Of a stretch of 64,000 nt of DNA, positions 51,322 through 62,293 are shown one piece after another. Numbering within the stretch: the first letter of the stretch is position 1; the number at the start of each line of letters is the position of its first letter. The DNA lies in the NCBI GenBank assembly GCA_965644295.1, contig CBFFRP010000371.1, positions 124,001-188,000 on the forward strand, written 5' to 3'. Origin of the DNA: Paraphysomonas bandaiensis (taxonomy: Eukaryota > Chrysophyceae). The position numbers were made by a program, and so were the translations under genes. Under the pieces are notes generated by a model. That model saw nothing but the letters and a program-made list of their open reading frames with translations, did not search any database and was not told the DNA's origin.

Positions 51322-54300
51322 ATGCAGTCCATTATACTAACCACAGGGATCCTACTCCTTATCTCCACACAATCCACGCTTTCTTCTCCAGTACCTGTAG
51401 AGGAGATTGATGCCCTATGGGCCCTGTATAATGACACTCATGGAGATGAGTGGTTGTGGAGAAATGAGTCATATGGAGCTCGATGGCATTTTAATACAAT
51501 CCTCACTGAAATCAACCCCTGTAACGACAATCACACTGTCTGGCAGGGCATTCAGTGCTCGAATCCGCCCGAGAACTGCACCGATGATAGTAACACGACC
51601 TGCCATATAGTTGAGTTGTATTTAGATGACTATGAATTAGCGGGCAGTCTTCCATATGAGATTGGAAACTTATCCCAACTCACGTATTTGAGGTTAGTAA
51701 ATAACTTCGAACTAGTTGGGACATTGCCGCACAGTATCATGAAATTACAGCTTCTCGAAACTCTAGATCTTGAAACCTCAAAATTGTCAGGTGCCATACC
51801 GTCATTGGTATTTGAACTGCCAAATTTAAAGCAGCTCCGTTTAGTGGAAGGGATTTTTAGTGCCATTGAAGACTCCGATTTATGTTCTGGTACTAAACTC
51901 ACGCATTTGGATTTGTCATATAATCATATATATGGAACAATCCCGGAGTGTATATTGCGATTGTCTAATCTGGATTATATTTCATTTCGGTCAAACCGTT
52001 TATCTGGACCCTGTGATATTGGCGACTGGGGGAGAATGCAAACCCTCAACTACAGGGGAAACTATTTAAATTGTACCTTTCCCACAAATGTTTTGCTGTT
52101 GCACGACTTAACTTATTTAGACTTATCCGTGAATTCCATTCATGGTACATTACCTCCGAACATTGGATCTCTTTCGAGGCTTGAATTTTTGGCCTTGGAA
52201 GAAGTTGGTATCCGTGGGTCACTACCGCTCTCTCTTGGGAATCTTGTTGAAGTAAGTGAGCTCAGGCTTACGAATAATGCACTTACGGGAAATTTGTTTT
52301 CATTGAGAAATCTATCGCAAATTCAGAATCTAGAATTAGATGGTAATTTATTCACAGGACATATTCCAGATTCAATTTACGAGTTCAACCACTTGTGCAG
52401 ACTTTATCTGTCCACTAATTTGCTCTCTGGTACAGTATCCTCCATGATATCCAACCTGAAATTAGTAGAAAGGCTTTATTTTTATGACAATGCATTAACT
52501 GGAAAGCTTCCTGATGGTCTTTCCATGCTCACATCATTGGAGTATATGGACATTTCTGATAACTATTTCACCAATAGTCTTCCGGTCGATTTCGGAATGA
52601 TGACTGCGTTAAAGAGTGTGAGTCTGAGCTCGAATTTCTTTTCTTCCTCGCTTCCGTCTTCTATAGGAAACTTAACCAACTTGGTATCCTTATATGGGGA
52701 CCAAAACTGGCTAACAGGATCTCTTCCAGAATCTATATATAATCTTGTACCATTGGCTAAAATGATGTTCAACATAAACTACCTAAGTGGGTCATTGTGC
52801 GGTGATATTGGCCGCCTTACCCGTGTGAATTACGTTGACCTCACTGATAATGCAATAACCGGACCTATACCATCATCAATAGCGAATATGTCCTCACTAC
52901 GGTATTTTGTTCTCCGCAACAACCGCATCACATCCACCCTTCCACTTTCACTGACGACCATGACATTCTTACAAAATTTAGAATTAACATCGAATATGAT
53001 ATCAGGTCCGCTACCAGCATATATTGGCGTGTCCCTTAGGTACTTGTATGTTGGTGATAATTACTTGACGGGAAGCATACCTTCTTCTCTATTTCCTGAC
53101 ATGTCGTCGTTGATCCATTTACAGCTCACTGATAACTACTTGACATCTACTATTCCGACATCTATTAGTTCATTGTCCAATCTCATATACCTTTATCTCG
53201 GGGGCAATAAGTTCACGGGGAAATTAGAGGAGGGTATTACTGAGTTGTATCGTTTGCAAGATGTCGTTCTGGATACGAACTCTCTTTCAGGTTCTGTGCC
53301 TGCGTCTCTTTCACAACTTACTCTCCTAAATTTTCTTCAGTTGCACCATAATAATTTTGAAGGGACGTTGCCATCATCGCTGAGTAACCTTCAGCAGTTG
53401 CGTGTGCTTCAAGTAAACAACAATGAGATTTCAGGACATGTGTCCCACATATTTGACTCACCTCTCTTCAAAAACCTTGTGAATGTAGATATGAGTACGA
53501 ATCGATTTAGCGGAATGGTGCCGCAGGATCTGTTCATGATTCCCAGTATTCAGACGATTGCATTGAGTTCGAATTGTTTTGAAGGAACACTTCCTTTATC
53601 AATGTGTAATGCATCTCAACTCAGTGTGATTTCAATGGATGGATTGCGAGCTGCGCGCGATTGTCCTCGAACTTTTAGACTTCCTTTTTCAGGAGCTCTA
53701 ATATCACTTTCCACACACACTGCTGGTACTCTTCCCAGTTGTCTCTGGGAACTCCCCAATCTGAAAGTGCTCCATGTGGCCGCGAATTTGCTCACTGGAA
53801 ATCTTAAAGTAGATCGTATTACTCCAACACTGTTGAATGTGAGTCTTGCTCATAATCACTTGGAAGGAACTATTCCCGATGCAGTTGATAAACATTACTT
53901 TCAAACACTCGATCTATCTAACAACAAGATCACTGGAGTTGCCAGTAACAGATATTATCCTGATGTTGTCAAAAATGATTCAGATTCGGTTTTTATGACG
54001 AAACTGACCTTAATAGTGAACCGATTGTCTGGAGGTGTACCGCGAGGACTATCTTACGCCAGGAGGATAAATATACTCACTGGAAATTTGTTTGGGTGTG
54101 ACGATTTACCCTCGCATGACCCCCATAGGAGTGAGTACAACTGTGGCTCAATAGAAATGGATGAGTCGCTATATGTTCTTCTTGCTGCTGTGGTGGCGAT
54201 AGCTGTAATCGGCGGAACTCCGTACCTATTTTGGTTACGGCGTCGCGGAGAAGCCTCTGGTATCAGTGATTCTGATATACTAGAAGCAGACAAGGATAAT

Positions 54301-56084
54301 AATATATCCCTCCCTGCTCTGTACCGCCTTGTACAATTATCTCTCTCTCAGGCTAAACTATTACCGTGGGACGTAATGCCCTATTTAAAAGCCTTTTTGT
54401 GTATGCTTGACGCATTTCAGTACTACACAATTCTTATTGCCAGTTGCGGTGTAGTTTTTTGTCTTCCTCTATATGTACTCAAGATAATTGCGGATGAGAG
54501 CGAGGGAGTTGGAATTGTAACGCATACTCACACGTACCGATGGATACTAACTGCAGGATTTATCACTGGTCCGATTCCAGCTACCATGCTTCTCGTTGCT
54601 TGGTCTGTAGGTGCCACTATATTGGTTTTAGGGCTGCGTCAATCTGTGTGTAATTCCCAACGCAAAGTGAAAATTGAGCACACGTCGAGTAGTTACGAAA
54701 ATGAATTAAATAGTTCTACCGTGGTTCGGTCACGGTATAACTACCCGCGAGTTGCTGCCTTAGTCATATTTAATACAATCATCGTGGGCACTGTTAATGC
54801 TCTGTACGTGTATTCCTCTACTATATATATCACGTCCGCGATACGACTTACAATTCAGTTCGCTTTGGCCATATTTAAGGTATAAACTATCTATCCTCTA
54901 TTGTTATTATTCTAATGTGTATGTTGAAGCTCTTCTGGAACTTTGCAATAGTTCCCTCCATTGTTCTTCCGTTTATCGACAGTCCCCGGCAGCGTGCACG
55001 ACTAAAAGTACTTATTCTTTTGATGAACAGTATAATTGCCCCCCTTTTTGTACTAGCAGTCTCAGGTCCATCGTGCTTTCGTGATTTGTTTTTTCTGCCT
55101 CCGACATTGTCATCATCATACAGTTATGAAGAGTGTGTAGCCTTCTCGTTGTCATCTGTTACAGTTTGTGACGAGTTTGAAACTGTGGTATCTACCACTG
55201 ACCCGTTCCATCCTCCTTTCAATTACAACAATCTCTGCACCTCAAATGTCATCACTGCGTATGTTCCGGTTTACATATATACTTACTCTTTCCTTCTACT
55301 TCTTCCATGCGTACTACTTGTAATATATAAATATGCTCGCTGGAGTGATTTGCCTGTGTGGATAGTCAAGTATACTCCTATGATTCTCTGGCCATTTCGA
55401 CTATCATCCTCAGGAGAGTATGTACACACTTCAGATTGTGAAGACCATATGTTAGAGGCACATTTGACAAAGTTGAAGTTATTAACGAGTCATTTCCTAC
55501 GAAGTGATATGGTAGTATCGTCTTTCGCTCACCACCTTGCAGTTCTATTGTCATTTGGGTTACTAAGCCCTGTCCTAACTATTGAAATTGCAGCTGCATT
55601 GTGCTTATCGACATTCCAGTGGCGATTTTTCATTGGAAGATTTCTGCTTCATCGCTCTCATTCTCATGGTGTCAGTGTATCAGCAGGTGACAGAGAAGCA
55701 CCACACCATATTGCCAATCCACTACATGATCGTTCCGTTATTCTCAGGGATGAGAGTCTGAAAAAACTGAATTTTGCTGTCGAAGAGGCTGCGAGTTCGT
55801 TTGTTAGTTGTGTCGGACCTGTGATGTGTGTTACGTCGATGTTTATATGTTCGCTCTGTTGGGATATTGTCAGTGATAGACGTGGTTGGCAGGTTGGAAT
55901 TTATGTACCTGTGTTTAGCTTTGGAACACTTGCAATTCTATTTACGCTAGTTTATCTTCGTTTCAAACCGACTACAGCATTTCTAGATTTCACTACGGGC
56001 GATGGTAAAACTGATGGAGTTTTTGAACTGGAGCTTCGACAAAGCAATTGGAATCAACAAGATGTGAGTAATCCGATCCTGTAA
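51322..56084 (+). CDS. Leucine-rich-repeat protein fused to a polytopic membrane domain
   Basis: Two exons: 51322-54879 and 54930-56084 (intron 50 bp); 1570 residues. A signal peptide (MQSIILTTGILLLISTQSTL) is followed by a plant-type LRR cap (ALWALYNDTHGDEW, then VWQGIQCS). Residues about 100-930 contain more than 20 LRRs of the N..L.G.IP..I..L..L..L.L form, for example LDLSYNHIYGTIPECILRLS and YLDLSVNSIHGTLPPNIGSL. A membrane segment (YVLLAAVVAIAVIGGTPYLF) follows, then a region of roughly eight or nine further hydrophobic helices with cytoplasmic loops. There is no kinase domain. The donor at 54880 and acceptor at 54929 keep the helix IFK-LFWNF continuous. The function is probably a surface receptor or adhesion protein; ligand and signalling partner are unknown. 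A broken paralogue lies 0.2 kb downstream, so the locus is duplicated. Confidence 0.85.
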
Positions 56085-56267
56085 AAATCTTAACAAAATA
56101 GATATTCTTTTTCACCTTCACTGTAATGAAATTATTACTTTTATTAATTATTTCAGTTGAGTGATACAATATCTGGATATTATTATTAGTAATTAATTAT
56201 TTCTGGATATATATGCAGTTTATACGTTTATACATATTGTCACGTATAAATGGCGTACATGTTGATG
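56085..56267. other. Short 3' flank
   Basis: AT-rich sequence between the LRR gene and the LRR pseudogene piece. Nothing else is seen. Confidence 0.35.
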
Positions 56268-56401
56268 AAACTTTACTTTCAAACCTTCGATTTACCTAAC
56301 AACAAGATCACTGGAATTGCCAGTAGCGGCTATTATCCGGATGTTTCTTATGACAAATACCTGACATTAATAGTCAATCGATTATCTGGACTCCAGATAA
56401 T
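56268..56401 (+). pseudogene. 5' piece of a broken LRR-gene paralogue
   Basis: Encodes YFQTFDLPNNKITGIAS, YYPDV and LTLIVNRLSG, clearly paralogous to 53895-54030 of the intact LRR gene (YFQTLDLSNNKITGVAS ... LTLIVNRLSG), with an internal deletion of about 20 bp. It ends at ATCTGGAC (56394-56401); the sequence resumes at 62294 with ATCTGGAG, directly continuing the LRR similarity. The 5.9 kb between is inserted mobile DNA. Confidence 0.85.
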
Positions 56402-56534
56402 ACATGTAGTATGTACTTCCAATACATGTGAAAAATAAGATTTAAGGTTAGTCTTGATATTTAGTAAGGATATACTTGGTATTATTAGAGATAAAGATTG
56501 AACGATAAGGCCTAATAGTATAATAGCAAGACAC

Positions 56535-56539
56535 ATTTG
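56535..56539. repeat. Copia target-site duplication, left
   Basis: ATTTG, identical to 61833-61837 on the other side of the element. Five bases is the usual duplication size for copia integrases. Confidence 0.85.
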
Positions 56540-56832
56540 TGTTGAGATCTGAAGATTCTATATACTTGCAATTGAGTGCAGTATTATGTGAGATGCAAGG
56601 ATCGAAAGATATATATGTAATTAGTACATTATATTATGTAGTATGAAACTGAAGTAGAAGTGGATGACTATACAGGATACGATCACTGAGTGGGTGGTTT
56701 GTACACTATAGTAGTAAATGAATGGTGTTGAACACATCGAACACAACTTAGGTTCTTTATCATGTAATGTTTATAATTTCATCTTATCAGTTGAGAATAG
56801 TAAACCTTAGCAAATAATGTCAACTTCTGTTA
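56540..56832 (+). repeat. Copia 5' LTR
   Basis: Begins TGTTGAGATCTG and ends TCTGTTA. The end was fixed by the identical right copy, the ATTTG duplication and the primer-binding site that follows. The terminus is TG...TA, not the canonical TG...CA. Confidence 0.9.
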
Positions 56833-59090
56833 TGGTAGCGAATGCTAGTTGTAGGGATGGGGAAGATGACAAGAAGCTACGGTTTGACAAGAACCAAGCA
56901 GACTATTCAGCGAGAAAAATCAAGATGCATCTAATGAAGAAAAACCGAAACCATCTTGGCTTGGAGGACCCGCCAGCCGGAGGAAGGAATTTAGAGTCAT
57001 GGAGAGAGCGTAATGATACCTGTGTTAGTACTATTTGGGAGGCTTGCGAGCATGACCCTGATGTGTTGGAGGTAGCCAATCAATATTTGGAGGGGAAGGC
57101 AATTTTACCTGCTGATGATCCTGCTAAGGAGGTGTTATCCAGTGAGCTCCTTCAGACACTGGTTGATAGGTTCAGAGGCGAGATTGGGACTGTATTGGAG
57201 AAGACTACGGCAGAATACCATTCGTTCAAAATAAGGCCGGGGGAAAAGGTGTCTGTTGGGGTAGATCGACTGAACGGTATAATCCAGAAGCTCATAAAAT
57301 TGGGACAACCGCAGACAGAGGCAAGTAAATTAGCAAAGATAAAAGCAGCGCTGCAGATAGAGGAATTACATGATTTATGGATGTCGGTAGCGATGATGCC
57401 TAAAGCAACAACTACATTTGATTCGGTGAAAGAGGCTTGTGAAGAGTATGACGAGGCTATGACGCAGCTGAAGAAACTAAAGGGAGACAAATCTGAAGAG
57501 ATCAATTTTACGGCGTCGAAGGAGCCAGTGGTTTGTTCATTTTGTCGGAAGAAGGGACACGTAGCAGCGAATTGTTATGCTAAGGAACGACAAAGAAAAA
57601 TGGATAAGTTCAAAAGAAAAGGGAAGACAAAGGAAAAGGCTTCGAAGAGTGTGCAGCAGCCAGGATCAAAGGATTATACTGGTTGTCATATCTGTGGAGA
57701 TTTTAGTCATAAAGCCCGACAGTGCAAGTCGAAAAAACGGAAGAACATAAAAAACCCGGATAATGAGAATCCTCGAAAATCGAACAGGAAATTCGAGACA
57801 GAATGGAAGAAATACGTCAACGACGGAGAGTCGTCGGATGATGAAGCGAATATGTTTGGAGAAGAGGTTTTGCTATCGGTGGATACGTCGGAAGAACCTC
57901 GTGTATATCTGGACAGTTGTGCAAGTAAAAGACTGTTTATAGTAAAGGATAAAATTGCACTGGAGTCATTTACTCCTGAGTTTGGGGCAATCCAACTAAC
58001 TAGAAAGGGTTCTCAATTGGAGACACAGGGGGCTGGTACATTCGGGGAATGGAGAGACATCAGAGTTAGTGAAGAAGCGGTGAAGAACATTGTGTCAGGA
58101 GGAATGCTGAGATCAATGGGATACGGATTACAACTGCTTCGAAAGCCTAAAATCGTGGAATTGGACTCTGGAAACGAGGTGTTGACTGGAGAGTACGATG
58201 AGCATGGAGGAATGCCGTATGTGGACTTGATGGAGGTGTTAAATCTGCCAAATGTGTCTATGTGCAATCAGATGGAGGAGGTAAATTTGTCGGATAATAC
58301 AGGACAAGATGCGTTGGATCGCTTACATGAGCGTACTGGACATGTCTCGAAATCGAAGTTATTAGAAGCTCACCGACACATGTTATTCAGAGGATCAGGA
58401 CTACAACGACATCACCTTTCGAAGGCAAAGGAGAAGAGTTGCAAGAAACCCCTGTGTAAATGGTGTGCCAAGGCGAAGATAACCAGGCATTCGTTCAAAT
58501 CACGGGACAACGAAGAGCTAAGCGCAGTCAGGTTTCTGGAACGAGTGACAGCGGACATCTCAGTCTACCTGAATTGTGAATCCAGACAAGGGTATAAGTA
58601 CGTGCTCCTATTCACGGACTTAGCAACAAAGATGATATGGGAATATGGATTGAGGACTCGAAGCGGAGAGGAGGTGTTCAAATGTCTACGACACTTGTGC
58701 GAGGTCCACTTAGTGAAGTACGAGGGGTGGAACCGTATAGTGGAGTATCATGCCGATGGAGGATCCGAACTTATTAGTCAGCAGATAAGAGAGTATCTGT
58801 TGCAGCGATATGGGACTCGGGTGTCACATACAACACGAGACACGCCAGAGCTCAACGCGGTGTCTGAGAGGAAATTCCGAACAATTGGGGAGATGACACT
58901 GACGATGTTGACGGCATCTGGACTTCCAAAGTCGTTCTGGTTTGATGCTTATCAAACTGCATGTTACATTGTGCGACGAATGCCAACTCGGACGTGGCAA
59001 GGATGGATGTCTCCATATGAGTGTGTCCCAGGGGGAGCGTTCCCAGCCTATCGTGGCTACGGAAATGGGGGTGCAAAGCATATGTGCTAA
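56817..59090 (+). CDS. Copia Gag, protease and integrase (first reading frame)
   Basis: 757 codons. The first ATG (56817) lies inside the LTR; a second ATG (56832) starts on its last base. Residues about 60-225 resemble the UBN2-type Gag. Two CCHC zinc knuckles follow: CSFCRKKGHVAANC near residue 240 and CHICGDFSHKARQC near 290. The aspartic protease motif is VYLDSCAS near 364, where most copia proteases have DSGA. The integrase zinc region has RLHERTGH and CKWC; the catalytic core shows VTADIS, HADGGSEL and NAVSERKF, consistent with the D, D, E triad. The frame then runs to a stop at 59088-59090 after losing the integrase C-terminal pattern at about 59036. Base composition resembles the host genes. 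The element is probably non-autonomous unless frameshifting occurs. Confidence 0.93.
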   Translation: MSTSVMVANASCRDGEDDKKLRFDKNQADYSARKIKMHLMKKNRNHLGLEDPPAGGRNLESWRERNDTCVSTIWEACEHDPDVLEVANQYLEGKAILPADDPAKEVLSSELLQTLVDRFRGEIGTVLEKTTAEYHSFKIRPGEKVSVGVDRLNGIIQKLIKLGQPQTEASKLAKIKAALQIEELHDLWMSVAMMPKATTTFDSVKEACEEYDEAMTQLKKLKGDKSEEINFTASKEPVVCSFCRKKGHVAANCYAKERQRKMDKFKRKGKTKEKASKSVQQPGSKDYTGCHICGDFSHKARQCKSKKRKNIKNPDNENPRKSNRKFETEWKKYVNDGESSDDEANMFGEEVLLSVDTSEEPRVYLDSCASKRLFIVKDKIALESFTPEFGAIQLTRKGSQLETQGAGTFGEWRDIRVSEEAVKNIVSGGMLRSMGYGLQLLRKPKIVELDSGNEVLTGEYDEHGGMPYVDLMEVLNLPNVSMCNQMEEVNLSDNTGQDALDRLHERTGHVSKSKLLEAHRHMLFRGSGLQRHHLSKAKEKSCKKPLCKWCAKAKITRHSFKSRDNEELSAVRFLERVTADISVYLNCESRQGYKYVLLFTDLATKMIWEYGLRTRSGEEVFKCLRHLCEVHLVKYEGWNRIVEYHADGGSELISQQIREYLLQRYGTRVSHTTRDTPELNAVSERKFRTIGEMTLTMLTASGLPKSFWFDAYQTACYIVRRMPTRTWQGWMSPYECVPGGAFPAYRGYGNGGAKHMC
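56833..56845 (+). other. Copia primer-binding site
   Basis: TGGTAGCGAATGC directly follows the 5' LTR. It starts with TGG, complementary to a tRNA CCA end. It lies within the Gag reading frame. Which tRNA primes is not determined. Confidence 0.65.
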
Positions 59091-61414
59091 CACCCAAGGC
59101 CGACAGGAGGAAGGACTGGGAGGACAAAGCAATGACAGGTTATTTCATAGGGTATCCAGCTGATCGAAAAGGATACAAGGTGCTAGTGGGGGACACCGTA
59201 GTACACTCTGTACATGTATTATTTGATGAATCGGTACCTGAGAGGTCTCAGGATTATTATAGAGAGCTGGAGGAGGCTCAAGTGGCTATAGATCCCGAGG
59301 CTCGTCAACCGGGTGAGTTTGAGTATCTTATCGGAAAGCACCATGAGGATGGTGGTCTGCTATACAAGACTAACAGAGTGGTGATAAGGAAGGGACTTAT
59401 TGTGGGATACCGGTCGTTGGTTACTGGTAACCAGGTTCAAGTGGAGGATAAAACTCCTATTCATATTGCTGACATCAAGAAGATGACAGAGGATCTTGCG
59501 CAGAGGGTGGTTAGGGCCAGAGTTACTGACAACCGTGACGGCGGTATCAGCGGAGTGGTGCCACAGCAGTCGGAAAGTGGGCAGGTGCAGCCCCAGGCTG
59601 ACTCAGCATTACCTTCGGGGGAAGGGGCCCCTGCCGAGAATCATCCGCACGGCAAACGCGCAAGAACTCCAAGGACGGTAACGAATGTGTCGGTGTTAGG
59701 ACAAATCCATCATTTGAGTGATGAGAGTGATGTGAGTGACCTTTTACAGGAGGCAGACTCAGTGTGGATGTCAGCGGAAGAGTCGACAGTGCCTCAGACA
59801 CATCGTGAGTCCTTGGAGAGTGCCGAGCACAGGGAGTGGAGACGAGCTCGCCGTGTAGAGCGAGAGGGTTTGGCGAAGCGAGATACCATGGAGGTGACTC
59901 GTATACCGGACGGAGTCGTCCCACTGCACTCCAAGTACGTCTATGGAAAGAAGTACGATAAGGAGGGAGAGGTCCGCCGATATAAGGCTCGTCTTGTAGC
60001 AATCGGTTGTGGACAGCAGTCGAGTGGTTGGGCGAACCATTTCGCACCCGTTGTTAAGGGGGTAACAGTGCGACTGTTAATCGCCATAGCTTTCGTGATG
60101 AACATGGTAATTCATCAACTGGATGTGTCTAACGCATTTCTATATGCAGATATAGAGGGGGATGTATATATGAAGGCAACTCCGGACTTTCAGCTGCCTG
60201 AGGGGTACTGCTTTAAGTTGAAGAAGTCGTTATACGGGCTTCGGAGTTCCCCGCGGTCGTGGTGGAAAACATTGGATAAATTCATACGATCTATGCATTT
60301 TAAACCATGTGTATTAGACCCGTGTTTGTATTATCAGTATAAGGGCGATGAATTGATATTATTAACGATATATGTGGATGATATCCTAGTGTTAGGTCGT
60401 GATGTCAACATAGTGAAGGATATTAAAGCTCAACTGTGTGCCCGGTTTGATATGAAGGATATGGGCGAGATGGAACATTTTCTGAATGTTCGAGTCACAA
60501 GAACGCCAGAGTATATTCGTCTTGACCAATCAGTATATGCGGCTAAGATCTTAGAAAAGTTTGAAAAGTATCTTGGGTCACCGCGAAAGGTACGGAAGAG
60601 TCCTCTACCGGCGGAAGCAATGGATCTAGTGGCAAAAGGGGCGCGGCATGAGCATACCGAGGAGGAACAGCTTATAGTAGATAACTTCCCATATCGGCCG
60701 CTGATAGGTGCATTACTATATCTATCGATGAACACGAGGCCGGATATAGCCTATGCAGTGGGAGTACTGTCTCGGTTCAGTAATAAGGTGAATATTGAAG
60801 TATGCAAGCTATTAACACATGTATGGCAATATATTCGTGGTTCTATTGACAAAGGGATTCAATATGGGAGTAGACGGTTCGACTTCCATATGTTTACTGA
60901 CGCGGATTGGGCGGGAGATCAGCTCTCCAGGAAGTCCACGTCGGGGTACGTTGGGTTTGCAGCGGGAGGGCCTATAGTCTGGCAGTCCAAACTGCAGACG
61001 ACAGTGGCAACGTCAAGCATGCAGTCTGAGTATCAGTGTATTTACTCGGGTCTCCAAGAAGTGCTATGGGTTCGGGGGGTGACGGGTGAGATTAAGTTGA
61101 GGCTCATCAAACCCACACCATTCTTCATCGACAGTCAGAGTGCCCAGGATTTGGCCGAAAACCCAGTGTTTCACAAGAAGTCGAAGCACATTGAGATTAA
61201 GTATCACATGGTGAGAGAGCACGTGGATCCCAATCAGTTCAATACGATTAAGTTAGTGCATGTGCATACATCGCAACAAGCAGCAGATATTTATACAAAG
61301 TCATTGGTTGGTTTATCATATATGGAGCAGAGAAAGAGAAATCTTGGAGAGAAAGTTAAGAGTTCCACTGAAGTGATCAATGAGGGACCAAGGGATAAAA
61401 GAAGGCGCAAGTAG
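59021..61414 (+). CDS. Copia integrase C-terminus, reverse transcriptase and RNase H (second reading frame)
   Basis: 797 codons in the -1 frame relative to the first, overlapping it by 70 bases. It opens with the integrase C-terminal pattern (SLSWLRKWGCKAYV) that should continue the first frame. A serine/glutamate-rich linker follows. RT (residues about 290-540): YGKKYDKEGEVRRYKARLVA, HQLDVSNAFLYADI, SLYGLRSSPRSWW and the catalytic YVDDILVLG at 60371. RNase H: FTDADWAG, SSMQSEY and FIDSQSA supply the acidic residues, and it ends with KSKHIEIKYHMVREH and ADIYTKSL. All catalytic motifs of RT and RNase H are intact. The frame change lies in or near a run of five G at 59032-59036. It could be a single-base mutation, an assembly indel or true frameshifting. 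Confidence 0.93.
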   Translation: MCPRGSVPSLSWLRKWGCKAYVLTPKADRRKDWEDKAMTGYFIGYPADRKGYKVLVGDTVVHSVHVLFDESVPERSQDYYRELEEAQVAIDPEARQPGEFEYLIGKHHEDGGLLYKTNRVVIRKGLIVGYRSLVTGNQVQVEDKTPIHIADIKKMTEDLAQRVVRARVTDNRDGGISGVVPQQSESGQVQPQADSALPSGEGAPAENHPHGKRARTPRTVTNVSVLGQIHHLSDESDVSDLLQEADSVWMSAEESTVPQTHRESLESAEHREWRRARRVEREGLAKRDTMEVTRIPDGVVPLHSKYVYGKKYDKEGEVRRYKARLVAIGCGQQSSGWANHFAPVVKGVTVRLLIAIAFVMNMVIHQLDVSNAFLYADIEGDVYMKATPDFQLPEGYCFKLKKSLYGLRSSPRSWWKTLDKFIRSMHFKPCVLDPCLYYQYKGDELILLTIYVDDILVLGRDVNIVKDIKAQLCARFDMKDMGEMEHFLNVRVTRTPEYIRLDQSVYAAKILEKFEKYLGSPRKVRKSPLPAEAMDLVAKGARHEHTEEEQLIVDNFPYRPLIGALLYLSMNTRPDIAYAVGVLSRFSNKVNIEVCKLLTHVWQYIRGSIDKGIQYGSRRFDFHMFTDADWAGDQLSRKSTSGYVGFAAGGPIVWQSKLQTTVATSSMQSEYQCIYSGLQEVLWVRGVTGEIKLRLIKPTPFFIDSQSAQDLAENPVFHKKSKHIEIKYHMVREHVDPNQFNTIKLVHVHTSQQAADIYTKSLVGLSYMEQRKRNLGEKVKSSTEVINEGPRDKRRRK

Positions 61415-61528
61415 GTACTGAGTTTTTTAGACAGAGGTTTAGACTTAGAGATGAGTCTATTTTACTGTCAAGAATTTTTTTATCTCAGGCATTCAATAGC
61501 TGGGAGGCGTCATAAGTACAACACTCAA

Positions 61529-61539
61529 TTGAGGGGGAG
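61529..61539 (+). other. Copia polypurine tract
   Basis: TTGAGGGGGAG lies immediately before the right LTR, the expected site of plus-strand DNA priming. Confidence 0.85.
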
Positions 61540-61832
61540 TGTTGAGATCTGAAGATTCTATATACTTGCAATTGAGTGCAGTATTATGTGAGATGCAAGG
61601 ATCGAAAGATATATATGTAATTAGTACATTATATTATGTAGTATGAAACTGAAGTAGAAGTGGATGACTATACAGGATACGATCACTGAGTGGGTGGTTT
61701 GTACACTATAGTAGTAAATGAATGGTGTTGAACACATCGAACACAACTTAGGTTCTTTATCATGTAATGTTTATAATTTCATCTTATCAGTTGAGAATAG
61801 TAAACCTTAGCAAATAATGTCAACTTCTGTTA
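61540..61832 (+). repeat. Copia 3' LTR
   Basis: Matches 56540-56832 base for base as far as I can compare by eye, then ATTTG (61833-61837). Confidence 0.92.
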
Positions 61833-61929
61833 ATTTGAGCAGAGCGTTAGCACCACACAGGTGCAGGGATATACATGAATCAATGACTCCTAATAGTGAA
61901 CGCCGCTCAGCGCAGCTAAACTTATCATT

Positions 61930-62103
61930 TCAGTGTTGCGCAAAAGTATGCATCCTTCTACACTTAATATGCTGTTGTTTCTGAAAGCTAATCGACAGTT
62001 GTGGCCGGATGCAAGCATATTTCAAATAATTTTGGATGAATATGGTGATGTTGACGTCAGCGATGATGGATCAGAGGATGAGGACGAGGTGGATTTTTAT
62101 TAG
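61930..62103 (+). pseudogene. hAT transposase C-terminal fragment
   Basis: One frame reads SVLRKSMHPSTLNMLLFLKA then NRQLWPDASIFQ, with an acidic tail ending at a TAG (62101-62103). The R-x-S-M-x-P...L-L-F-L-K-x-N-R-x-L-W pattern is the end of the hAT dimerisation domain (Dimer_Tnp_hAT). It stops about 190 bp inside the CAGGG-type right end at 62293. The N-terminal part of the transposase is missing. Confidence 0.7.
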
Positions 62104-62293
62104 CTATAAGCAGTTGTTACTTACTAATACTAAAAATTGAATCTACGGATGTGTTTACTTACTGCTTAGTCATACTAATATATTGCAATATATTGTAATT
62201 GTGTTGTTGAGCCTGCTTAAAATCTCCATCAACAATAGTATTGATAGAACGCTAACTTACAATAGTATTGCAATATATTGTTTCCTAGCCCTG

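Larger units (their letters stand above)
56540..61832 (+). mobile_element. Ty1/copia LTR retrotransposon, young, 5293 bp
   Basis: Complete element with LTRs 56540-56832 and 61540-61832, target duplication ATTTG, primer-binding site directly after the left LTR, Gag-Pol reading frames in copia order (Gag, protease, integrase, RT, RNase H) and a polypurine tract before the right LTR. The two 293-bp LTRs show no difference in a line-by-line reading and lie exactly 5000 bp apart, so insertion is recent. One frame change at about 59036 separates the two long reading frames. Confidence 0.95.
56402..62293. mobile_element. hAT-derived insertion in the LRR paralogue, itself split by copia
   Basis: This block interrupts the LRR paralogue and is flanked by ATCTGGAC (56394-56401) and ATCTGGAG (62294-62301), which agree at 7 of 8 positions and look like an 8-bp target duplication. 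The right end read on the minus strand starts CAGGGCTAGGAAACAATATA, a hAT-type end. Inside, 61930-62103 encodes a hAT transposase C-terminus. The left end (TCCAGATAATACATG) does not resemble the right end, so the left terminus is mutated or rearranged. The copia element 56540-61832 is inserted within it. Confidence 0.6.

Noticed and set aside
59547-60047. A 166-codon minus-strand open frame within the copia element
   Set aside because: It overlaps the linker and RT region of Pol, which has clear motifs on the plus strand.
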